Position numbers and translations under genes: made by a program
Notes under the pieces: generated by a model
Told to the model about the DNA's origin: nothing
Database searches by the model: none
What the model saw: the letters and a program-made list of their open reading frames with translations, nothing else
Source: Desulfobacterales bacterium
GTDB lineage: Bacteria; Desulfobacterota; Desulfobacteria; Desulfobacterales; JAEINQ01
DNA length: 36,311 bases
Direction: 5' to 3'
Assembly (NCBI GenBank): GCA_016342285.1
Contig: JAEINQ010000066.1
Location: forward strand, 1-36,311
In this document: one piece after another, positions 16,011-23,212 of the stretch
How positions within the stretch are numbered: the first letter of the stretch is position 1
Layout: every line of letters starts with the position of its first letter

Positions 16011-16039
16011 GCCATCTCTCCTGGGTAAGGTCTATTCCT

Positions 16040-16212
16040 CCATCAGACAGGTCTTCTGACTCGCGGATCAACCGGATTTCCGCGCCTTCCCAAAGACTTT
16101 ATAAAAACAGCCTTCAGTGGCTCTGTGCGGAATCCGTACTCGCATACAGCGGCGGGACCGTCCCGGAGTTTCACCGGGTTCCCTTGAATGCCCGTTGGGG
16201 CAACCTGACGGA
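16040..16212 (-). ncRNA. Cobalamin riboswitch upstream of the bzaF-cobT operon
   Basis: Read on the minus strand, the region shows the conserved cobalamin aptamer elements in order: GGTTGCC, GGGAA, GGTGAAACTCCGGGACGG, the TCCCGCCGCTGTA core, GCCACTG, GGGAAGGCG and the B12-box-like AGTCAGAAGACCTG. Spacing between elements is normal for the class. It binds adenosylcobalamin-type ligands and normally lowers expression when cobamide is plentiful. It ends about 100 bases before the gene it controls, leaving room for the terminator platform. Confidence 0.95.
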
Positions 16213-16230
16213 GAACAAATTCTGGAGAAT

Positions 16231-16259
16231 CCTTATCATTAAGTTTGCAGCAATGTCAA
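16231..16259 (-). promoter_or_regulatory. Candidate promoter for the riboswitch-bzaF-cobT transcript
   Basis: The minus strand has a perfect TTGACA (16259-16254), a 17-base spacer and a weak ATAAGG (16236-16231). Transcription would start near 16224, just ahead of the aptamer 5' end. Confidence 0.5.
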
Positions 16260-16269
16260 CACGGAATCA

Positions 16270-16345
16270 TGGCTTTTCCCCAGTTCCCTGGAATAGGGGA
16301 AAAGCCGAGGGGTTAAAATAGTGCCCGGCAGGTCCCTTCGGGTAT
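16270..16345 (-). pseudogene. Remnant of a secreted-protein gene 3' end (internally deleted copy)
   Basis: The minus strand reads ...PEGTCRALF-stop, then CCCC and an 11-bp hairpin (GGCTTTTCCCC / GGGGAAAAGCC). The gene ending at 18149 contains PEGTCRA (18303-18322), ends in RALF-stop, and carries the same hairpin 3' of its stop. The remnant therefore equals that 3' end with about 150 bases between TCRA and RALF deleted. The 50 bp at 16270-16319 match 18106-18155 with only a few differences. It cannot encode a protein on its own. Confidence 0.75.
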
Positions 16346-16469
16346 AAAAGTGTACGAACGGGGACTTTTTGTTGTGCGGGTGGTCAAAAATGCCAAAAAG
16401 TCCTTGTTCGGTTACTTTTTGTTGTGATGGTATTCAAAAAATGATAAAAGTCCCTTATCGGTAACTATT
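16346..16469. promoter_or_regulatory. Three operator-like inverted repeats at 50-bp spacing, hipBA control region
   Basis: Three inverted repeats of form AAAAGT-N12-ACTTTT lie at 16346-16369, 16396-16419 and 16446-16469 (the last with ACTATT). Their first bases are exactly 50 bp apart, and the sequence between them is also related, so this is a decayed tandem repeat of a 50-bp unit. They directly precede hipB, so they are candidate HipB binding sites for autorepression. The half-sites do not match the TATCC/GGATA operator known for E. coli HipB. Confidence 0.7.
16419..16447 (+). promoter_or_regulatory. Candidate hipBA promoter
   Basis: TTGTTG (16419-16424), a 17-base spacer and TGATAA (16442-16447) form a moderate sigma70-like promoter. 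The -35 touches operator 2 and the -10 and start region fall in operator 3, the geometry expected for autorepression. Both boxes differ from consensus, so this is tentative. Confidence 0.4.
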
Positions 16470-16486
16470 TATAGGGGGGGGCTGAA

Positions 16487-16717
16487 TTGAAACCTTTCAC
16501 AAAAATCAATAATTCTGAAGAACTCGGTCAATATATTCTTAAAGAGCGCAAAAAACTAAAGCTGACCCAAAAAGAGATATCAGAATTTACTGATGTTGGC
16601 AGAAAGTTTGTTTTAGAGCTTGAAAAGGGTAAAACAACCGCGCAAATAGGTAAGATATTTGAAGTGTTGAACGGACTTGGCCTTGAACTTCACCTGATTA
16701 AACGTGGAGAGAGCTGA
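16487..16717 (+). CDS. hipB: HipB-like antitoxin, XRE/HTH transcriptional regulator
   Basis: A 76-aa protein with a helix-turn-helix at residues 12-65: ELGQYILKERKKLKLTQKEISEFTDVGRKFVLELEKGK. The tail (NGLGLELHLIKRG) matches HipB-type antitoxins. It should bind HipA and repress its own operon through the three upstream repeats. It starts with TTG behind a run of G at 16474-16481; no ATG is available earlier in frame. It ends 2 bases before the hipA start. Base composition is clearly more AT-rich than the neighbouring genes, suggesting horizontal origin. Confidence 0.88.
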   Translation: MKPFTKINNSEELGQYILKERKKLKLTQKEISEFTDVGRKFVLELEKGKTTAQIGKIFEVLNGLGLELHLIKRGES

Positions 16718-16719
16718 TT

Positions 16720-17970
16720 GTGGAAAGATTGAACATTTTTTTTAATGAAGACTTGGTTGGTCGTCTCTGTTTGGACGATGAGAGACTGTTTTTATTTTCC
16801 TACTCCAGGAGTTGGCTTGACAACTCTGATGCTTTCCCTTTATCCATTTCTCTTCCTTTGCAGGACACTGTTTTCCCGGATCATAAGGTGAAATCTTTTT
16901 TTGCCAATCTGCTACCGGAATCTGCTGTAAGGGATTTAGTTGCCAGGCGGCTTGGTGTTTCTGAAAAAAATGATTTCGTGCTCCTAAAGCTTCTTGGCGG
17001 AGAATGTGCCGGAGCAATAACGATCTTTCCCGAATCAATATCTCCTGAATCTTGCGACCAATATCAGTATCGTCCTCTTACGGACGAACAATTAGCGGAT
17101 CTGATGAAAAATATCCCCAAGCGACCTTTGCTTGCAGGAGAAGACGGTATTCGGATATCCCTTGCAGGGGCCCAGGAAAAACTTGCTCTTTTTAATAAGG
17201 ATACACTCTTTTATATCCCATTAAATGGCGCTCCAAGTAATTGTATTTTAAAGCCTGCCATGGCTCATTTTCGCTCTTCTATTGAAAATGAGTGTTTCTG
17301 TATGATGCTTGCGGGTTCTTTAAATCTCAGGGTTCCTTCCGTTAAAATTATTAAAAAAGAGAAACAAAAAGCGTTTTTTATTCAAAGGTATGATCGCATT
17401 TCTGATGATGATGATGCTGTTATTCGTTTGCACCAGGAAGATTTTTGTCAGGCCATGGGGCTTTCCCATGAATTAAAGTATCAGGCAGATGGCGGTCCCG
17501 GTGTTAAAGAGTGCTTTGATCTTGTCCGTAAATATTCGGCAAATCCTATTAAAGACATCCAGCAGTTACTGCAATGGGTGTTTTTTAATTATTTAATAGG
17601 GAATATGGATGCACATGCTAAAAACTTATCTTTCTTGTACCACTCACGGCAGATAAGATTAGCACCTTTCTATGACCTTCTTTGTACAAATATTTATGAA
17701 GGGTTGTCCCAAAAACTTGCCATGAAAATTGGAAAAGAGAATAGGCTCGAATGGATGATGGAAAGGCATTGGGAAAGATTTGCAGGAGAGGTAAATATCC
17801 GCCCCATGGTTCTTAAAACACAGTTGATAGGTTTTAGTCATAAAATGCTTAATCAGATTGAGATGACCTATACGGACTTCTCCAGCCAATATGAGGAAAA
17901 TGAGCTTGTTCAAGGCATCATACTTGCCATAAAAGGAAGGTCAGAGAGAGTGCTTAAACAAATGGAATGA
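16720..17970 (+). CDS. hipA: HipA-family Ser/Thr kinase toxin
   Basis: A 416-aa HipA of near-standard length (E. coli 440). The N-terminal couple_hipA subdomain occupies about residues 1-105 (VGRLCLDDERLFLFSYSRSWL, SFFANLLPESAVRDL). The kinase part has the Gly-rich loop ISLAGAQEKLAL (near 150) with its regulatory Ser, RLHQEDFCQAMGL, the catalytic NYLIGNMDAHAKNLS (near 290) and the Mg-binding APFYDLLC. HipA kinases phosphorylate targets such as glutamyl-tRNA synthetase and slow growth; the target here is unknown. The start is GTG, immediately behind hipB. All catalytic motifs are intact, so it is likely active. Confidence 0.93.
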   Translation: MERLNIFFNEDLVGRLCLDDERLFLFSYSRSWLDNSDAFPLSISLPLQDTVFPDHKVKSFFANLLPESAVRDLVARRLGVSEKNDFVLLKLLGGECAGAITIFPESISPESCDQYQYRPLTDEQLADLMKNIPKRPLLAGEDGIRISLAGAQEKLALFNKDTLFYIPLNGAPSNCILKPAMAHFRSSIENECFCMMLAGSLNLRVPSVKIIKKEKQKAFFIQRYDRISDDDDAVIRLHQEDFCQAMGLSHELKYQADGGPGVKECFDLVRKYSANPIKDIQQLLQWVFFNYLIGNMDAHAKNLSFLYHSRQIRLAPFYDLLCTNIYEGLSQKLAMKIGKENRLEWMMERHWERFAGEVNIRPMVLKTQLIGFSHKMLNQIEMTYTDFSSQYEENELVQGIILAIKGRSERVLKQME

Positions 17971-18105
17971 CCGTACAAGTTCAAACCGCTTTCAGAAGAT
18001 CAATTTCCCCATGGAAACCTTGAATGCCGGTCAGCGATTGACTCACGGGTATTAAAGGCCATGGCCATTTAGAACATATATGCAAGAATGTGGCGTAATG
18101 TGCAG

Positions 18106-18143
18106 TGGCTTTTCCCCAGTTCCTTGGAATAGGGGAAAAGCCA
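18106..18143. repeat. Second copy of the 50-bp hairpin repeat, right flank of hipBA
   Basis: GGCTTTTCCCC and GGGGAAAAGCC (11-bp arms, 14-base loop) begin just after the stop codon of the secreted-protein gene ending at 18149. The same element is at 16270-16319, so hipBA lies between direct copies. It may serve as the secreted gene's terminator, although no T-tract follows. The gap between hipA (17970) and this element shows nothing else. Confidence 0.7.
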
Positions 18144-18148
18144 AGGGG

Positions 18149-20107
18149 TTAAAAAAGGGCGCGGATGAAGCAGCCGCCGCTCCCGCCGCCACCGTCTGCT
18201 TCAGTGGCTGTTTTGGGTGTTGTGAAGGCAGAGGGTTGTGACCACAGGGTTGAAACGCCTTCATCATCCGTGCATTTTATCCGCCAGTAATAGGTGGTGT
18301 CCGCCCGGCAGGTCCCTTCGGGGGTTTTAAGTGTCGTGAGCGCATCATGGCTTTCAATTTCAAATACCAGGGTGCCTTCCCCAAACTCGCTGGAGGTGGC
18401 GATCTGCCAGCAGGAGGCGGCATGGGTGGCAAAAAGATCCGGTTCGAAAAGGGCCGAGACATTGAGGGTGGGGTGCTTGGTGGCCACAACGTCCCCATTG
18501 ATCGGGGCAAGGGGGGTGGGGGCCAGGTCATTATCACGGTTTTTGACGGTCACATTACCCGGGGCCACGCCGTTGTAATTGAGATCCAGGGAAACCGCCG
18601 GTGCCAGCACGGCATAGTAGATCTGATCCCCATCCGCAATCTCATCGTCGATGCCGGTGAGGGTCACGGTCCTGGGAGTGTCCCAATCCGCCGGGGTAAA
18701 GGTGAGGATTGGGGGAAGCACTGTTCCCTCTGTGGTGTCTGAACTGCTGATGCCAATGGTCACGTCCGCCGACGGACCGTTTGCCAGGGCCAGGGTAAAG
18801 GTAGCTGTCCCGCCTTCTTCCGTGGTGCCACCGTCCAGGGCCCCCAGAATGTAATCGTTGCCGGGCGTCACCGGTTGCTCCTTGACCACGGCGGCATAGG
18901 CGGAGAGGATGTCTGTCCGGATATCCATGGTGCCTGAATTCGACAGGGTAAAGGGGGCGGGTTGCCACGTTTTTGTCGTGTCGTCATATACCAGGGCCAG
19001 AAGGGCCTGGCTTTCATACCCCTCCGGCAGGTCGGATGTTTCATAGGGGATGCCCACGGTCACGGATGATGTGGCTTTGGCGGGTGCCGTGGCCAGGATC
19101 AGTCCGTTGATGAGCCGGTATGCATCTGAAATCGGCGGTAGGACCGTGATTTCAGCGGCGGCTGCTTTCATTCTTGCGGAATGGATGTTTGTTCGCCAGT
19201 CGTTGTCCTTGGCATAGGTGAGGAGGAATTGGGGCGTCAGGACAAAACCTTTTTCCGGGACATTTTCCGGGGACGGGAAAATAACATCCCCGGGGATGGT
19301 GATGGGGTAGGCGCCGCCATTCTCAAAAAAGATCACCACTGTACCGGTGAGGCGGCCTGAGGGGCCAAAGGTGTCCCCGGTGACTTCCCCTGGTTCGTCA
19401 TTGTCATTGCAATCCGGGATGCCGTTCTGGTTTGAATCCGTGTCGGGTATGCCGCATCCGCAGGTGCCCGGCGTGATTTTGTTGGCGTCGTTGGGACAGC
19501 TGTCATTGTCGTCCGGGGTGCCGTCTCCGTCACTGTCCGGGGAGGGGGCGGGAGTTGGACCGGGGGGCGTGGGGGCCGGGGTGACGTTAAGGGTCATGGT
19601 TCCGGGTAAGCTGTCGTTTGTCCCGTCATTCACCGTAAAGGTAAAGGTGGCGTAGGGGGTGCCGCTCTTGCCCGGAGCCGGTGTAAAGGTGAGGCTGGAC
19701 AGGTCGGCCACCAAGACGGTTTGTCCCGGGGTGACAGGGGTGCCGGAGAGGGCAAGGATGCCCGGATCTGGCAGGGTAACGATCGTCACCTTCTGGAGGG
19801 CATCTCCTTCCGGGTCGCTGAAGGGAAACTCTGCAGCCTTAAAGGTGTGTAAGCCATTGGCTTTTAGGGTGATGGTTTTATTCCCCGTGGTGGGGGGGAG
19901 GTTGTCGGTGACGGTGATTTTGATATCACTTGGAACCGATATGCCGCCGTCCCTGTCGGTGAGCACCACCCTCACAGTCCGGGTGTTTTTCGTTGTCGTG
20001 GTGGTATTGGTATTGTGGTAGGCCAGGGCTTGGATGATCTTCTCCACCCGTTGGGCGGGTGTCTTTCGTTCGTGGAATATTTCCGGTCTTAAAATTTGAT
20101 ACACCAA
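18149..20107 (-). pseudogene. 5'-truncated large secreted protein (TSP3, Calx-beta, fibronectin-like)
   Basis: The open frame gives up to 652 aa but lacks a signal peptide and a credible start (TTG with no ribosome-binding site). Its first 15 or so codons merely read through the 3' end of the neighbouring autotransporter. Homology-like sequence begins mid-domain (RVEKIIQALAYHNTN...TRTVRVVLTDRDGG, typical inside cadherin/VCBS-type repeats). Next come an Ig-like segment, TSP3 calcium repeats (SDGDGTPDDNDSCPND, DSNQNGIPDCND) near 195-235, a Calx-beta domain (about 415-530) and a fibronectin-like domain (about 530-630). The C-terminus is GGGGSGGCFIRALF, the Gly-rich CFI tail common in Desulfobacterota surface proteins. 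Probably a remnant of a larger extracellular protein; expression by read-through from the autotransporter cannot be excluded. Confidence 0.65.
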
Positions 20108-23100
20108 CGAAATGCCAAGCCTTGCTGCGTAGCCTCGTTGCTGAAGCCACCGTCATAGGAAAACGCCACGTCCTGATGCTCCGTGACGTTTATCAAAAGC
20201 GAAGCCGAAACCGTTCCTGCGACCTTGTCCTGCTCAACCTGGACAAGGGTGGTGGTGGATCCTCCGGTCTGCTCCTCCTCGATCTTTTCATCGGTGAGAA
20301 GCAGACGAAGCCCTGCCGAAACAGACGGAGCCATGGGTATACCCCAAAGTCTCATCCGGCTCATCCACCTGAGGGAGGCAACGCCCGTGATCTGATCGTC
20401 CCCGGTAGAGCTTTCTGAAACATTCCAGTTGGCCGATTCGGCTTCGGTGGTGAAGCCTTCCCGACGCACGTAGAGATACTCGCCCCCGATCTCCGGCAGC
20501 AGGATGCCGACGGAATCGCCCATATCGAACCTGCGTCCGATCATCCAACTGACATTGAGCCCGTTGCTCTGATACTCGGCCTGTTCCCGGGTTGCCAGGT
20601 CGATGCCGGTGAGCCCCTCGTAATCGTGCCATGCCCAGAAGCCGGTGAAACCGGCCCGCCAGGTCCAGTTGTCGATGTAGATGCCCATGGCGTGAAGCCC
20701 CGTAACGACCATCTCCTGCATTTCACTGTTTCGGTCAAATCCGGTGCCCGTGTAATCAAGGTCCGTTTGAAAAAAACCGACATCCAGGCAGTAGAGGGTC
20801 GTGCCGAACCATCGCTCATATCCGGCCGAAACACCCGCGGTTTCAGCCTCGTAACCGATAAGGGGCGAGGCGTCCACTTCGACGCCGGCCAGAAAGGGGC
20901 TCGTATAGAGACCATTCACTTCACCTTTGGGCGCACCGGCGGCTTTGTCCGCCCAGGCACCAGTGACGGTATGCCAGCTCAATTCGCCAGAATTTATCCG
21001 CAGCTGCGTTTCCATAAATTTTTCTGCAAGACGGTCGTTGAGATAAGCGGTGGACATGGCAAAATTTCTGCGGAGGAAATCCACGCTCATGAGAAACGGG
21101 GAGGCCACCGGCTGGTAGGAAATCGACACGGTGTCGTCGTCGGCGCCGTTCGTATCCATGTCGTTATAACGAATCCGAACATTGGGATTTAATGCCCCGA
21201 AGGTGCTATCAAAGGAAAAGGAGCCCGAAACGGTGGCGGTCTCTTCGGCATCGAAAATATTGTAAGCCGCATCCAGCACAATGGCCGCATCCTCGTAGTG
21301 CAGGGTTAGCCGGGCATCGTTAATGTCCATCACCGCCGTCTCCCCCACGTGGATGGCGCGGGTGTCCGGTCCCATGCAGAGGTTCATGTTGAAACTATCC
21401 TCCAGGGTCAGGGTCGCGGACAGAACCGACACTTGGTGGGCCTCATCTGCCTCGGCGGTGATAACACCCGTATTGGTTAGTATTCCGCCGACTTCAAAGG
21501 TGATACCCGATGCACTGCTGCCGTCGGCACCGGTGGCGCTGACAGTGATATCTCCGCTATTGGCCACCCCCCCCCCGCCGTTAATATATATGCCGTGGGC
21601 GGAGGCATCCGTGGAACCGGCAGCAGCTGTGGCGAAAAGGTTCCCGGTATTCAAAACGCTTGCACCGCCGTTTACACTTATACCCCTGGCAGAAGCTGCA
21701 GCATCCGAATCGCCGCCCCCTGAGACCACGCGACCGCCGGTGGCGGCGATCTTAACATTACCGCTGTTTTGCACATCGCCGTTCGCATAAATGCCTGAAG
21801 CAGTTGCATCTGCAATCCCCTCCGCAGTGTCCGCTTCGACATTGCCCCCTATCGCAGTGGCGATGATATCGCCGAAGTTGACCACGCCTGCTCCCCCATC
21901 GGAATAGATGCCATGGGTTTCGGCGGTGGCATAGGCGAAGGTTAAAGAGGTGGCGGCGCTTCCGCCGGTAGCCGCTACGGTGATGGCCCCACTGTTCTCG
22001 ATAATGCCGCTTTCCTCTGCATGGATGCCGTAAGCACCCGCATCGGCATAGGCATGGTAGACAGCGTCTGCCGTGCCGCCGCTGGTGGTGACGAAAATAT
22101 CACCGTTATTGGTCACATCGCCGCCGGCATAGGCATAGATCCCCCTGGCAACCGCCACCGCATATGCCGTCTGGTCGGCGGCGGCGACCCCACCGTTTGC
22201 GGTTGCGGTGATGCTTCCGCTGTTTGCCACCGCGCCGCTGCCATAGGCGTGAATCGCACTGGCGTCGGCATTCGCATAACCGGTCGAAGATACATTTACA
22301 GCACTTCCGCCCGTGGCGCGGGCGAAAACATTCCCGTCATTGGCAACATCACCGCCGTTGTCGGCGTATATGGCGAAGGCATTGGCAAAGGAAATAACCG
22401 TAACGGCGGCATCGGTATTGCTGCCACCGCCAGCAGCAGCCGTTATGTCACCGCTGTTGCTTACAGCATCTCCGGAAGCAGCATAAAAGCCAACGGTCTC
22501 GGCATGGGCGAAGACGATTGCCCCCGATGCTCTTCCGCCGGTGGCCGTTGCCGTGATGGGCTCACTGCTTTCCATATCGCCCCCCCATGCATACAGCCCC
22601 GCAGCATAGGCCTCCACATAGGCGCCGGCAGTATCGCTCGATGCGCTCCCGCCTGCGGAGGTCACCGTCACCCCGCCACGGTTGATCACGTCCCCTTCGG
22701 ACATGAACATGCCGGTTGCATAGGCCCGGGCGGTGGCATTGGAAGCGATGCCCACAGCCGTTCCTCCAGTGGCGGAAACGTCGATATCGCCGCTTGATTC
22801 CAACACTATGCGGCCGCTCGAATCCGCGTAAACCCCAAAGGCGGTGGCAGACACTTCCCCGTAACTGCCCGTCAGATCTCCCTCGGCCGTCACTTGATAC
22901 GCTTCGGCGGTTTCAAAACTCTCCGAACCCGAAATATCTTTCCCGATCACCGGATCGGCATTGGTATTGAGTCCGGCCTGAGACACCTCCCCCGCCTGAA
23001 GTGGTGAAACCACCCACAGGGCAAGCCCGAAAAATAGAATCGTCGCCGTAACGTTAACGCGCCGTCTTAATGTCATATGCGTTTTGCACTCATTTTCTGA

Positions 23101-23112
23101 AAAAAAATCCAC
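20089..23112 (-). CDS. Autotransporter with repetitive passenger, 1007 aa
   Basis: A type V secretion protein. The signal peptide runs to about residue 40 (RRRVNVTATILFFGLALWVVSPLQA), then GEVSQ. The passenger (about 45-560) repeats a unit of some 45 aa with the pattern NSGDITATAxGGxA followed by AYAxAxGIYAxGGG, predicted to form a beta-helix. A linker leads to a C-terminal beta-barrel (about 740-1007), rich in alternating hydrophobic strands and ending in Phe (FRWCIKF) as expected for BAM-assembled barrels. I chose the GTG at 23112 because AAGGGG lies just upstream; the ATG at 23076 is an alternative. Likely a surface adhesin; the ligand is unknown. It overlaps the truncated secreted gene by 19 bases. 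Confidence 0.88.
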   Translation of the reverse strand: MDFFSENECKTHMTLRRRVNVTATILFFGLALWVVSPLQAGEVSQAGLNTNADPVIGKDISGSESFETAEAYQVTAEGDLTGSYGEVSATAFGVYADSSGRIVLESSGDIDVSATGGTAVGIASNATARAYATGMFMSEGDVINRGGVTVTSAGGSASSDTAGAYVEAYAAGLYAWGGDMESSEPITATATGGRASGAIVFAHAETVGFYAASGDAVSNSGDITAAAGGGSNTDAAVTVISFANAFAIYADNGGDVANDGNVFARATGGSAVNVSSTGYANADASAIHAYGSGAVANSGSITATANGGVAAADQTAYAVAVARGIYAYAGGDVTNNGDIFVTTSGGTADAVYHAYADAGAYGIHAEESGIIENSGAITVAATGGSAATSLTFAYATAETHGIYSDGGAGVVNFGDIIATAIGGNVEADTAEGIADATASGIYANGDVQNSGNVKIAATGGRVVSGGGDSDAAASARGISVNGGASVLNTGNLFATAAAGSTDASAHGIYINGGGGVANSGDITVSATGADGSSASGITFEVGGILTNTGVITAEADEAHQVSVLSATLTLEDSFNMNLCMGPDTRAIHVGETAVMDINDARLTLHYEDAAIVLDAAYNIFDAEETATVSGSFSFDSTFGALNPNVRIRYNDMDTNGADDDTVSISYQPVASPFLMSVDFLRRNFAMSTAYLNDRLAEKFMETQLRINSGELSWHTVTGAWADKAAGAPKGEVNGLYTSPFLAGVEVDASPLIGYEAETAGVSAGYERWFGTTLYCLDVGFFQTDLDYTGTGFDRNSEMQEMVVTGLHAMGIYIDNWTWRAGFTGFWAWHDYEGLTGIDLATREQAEYQSNGLNVSWMIGRRFDMGDSVGILLPEIGGEYLYVRREGFTTEAESANWNVSESSTGDDQITGVASLRWMSRMRLWGIPMAPSVSAGLRLLLTDEKIEEEQTGGSTTTLVQVEQDKVAGTVSASLLINVTEHQDVAFSYDGGFSNEATQQGLAFRWCIKF

Positions 23113-23174
23113 GTATCCCCTTTACCCCACCTATTACATGTTTGACCATTCTTAGCTGAAAGCTGACCATCGAC

Positions 23175-23212
23175 GGCTCCCATTCGGAAAATTTTTTCCC
23201 CGAATGGAAGCC
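23175..23212 (-). terminator. Hairpin after the giant autotransporter stop
   Basis: Positions 23175-23187 and 23200-23212 form a 13-bp stem with one G-U pair and a 12-base AT-rich loop; the arm at 23200 touches the TAG stop. No T-tract follows on the minus strand, so it may be a Rho-independent-like stop, an mRNA-stabilising hairpin or a processing site between the two autotransporter genes. Confidence 0.5.

Noticed and set aside
14586..16028. A 480-codon plus-strand open frame across bzaF and cobT
   Set aside because: It is antisense to the conserved ThiC-family gene and cobT start, with no recognisable motif; a shadow frame.
15875..16321. A 148-codon plus-strand open frame over the bzaF leader
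   Set aside because: It runs antisense through the cobalamin riboswitch and its terminator, whose conserved RNA elements explain the sequence.
16346..16469. The 50-bp repeats before hipB as a short CRISPR array
   Set aside because: Spacer-like segments are themselves related, the repeats are degenerate, only three units exist and no cas gene is present; an operator array fits better.
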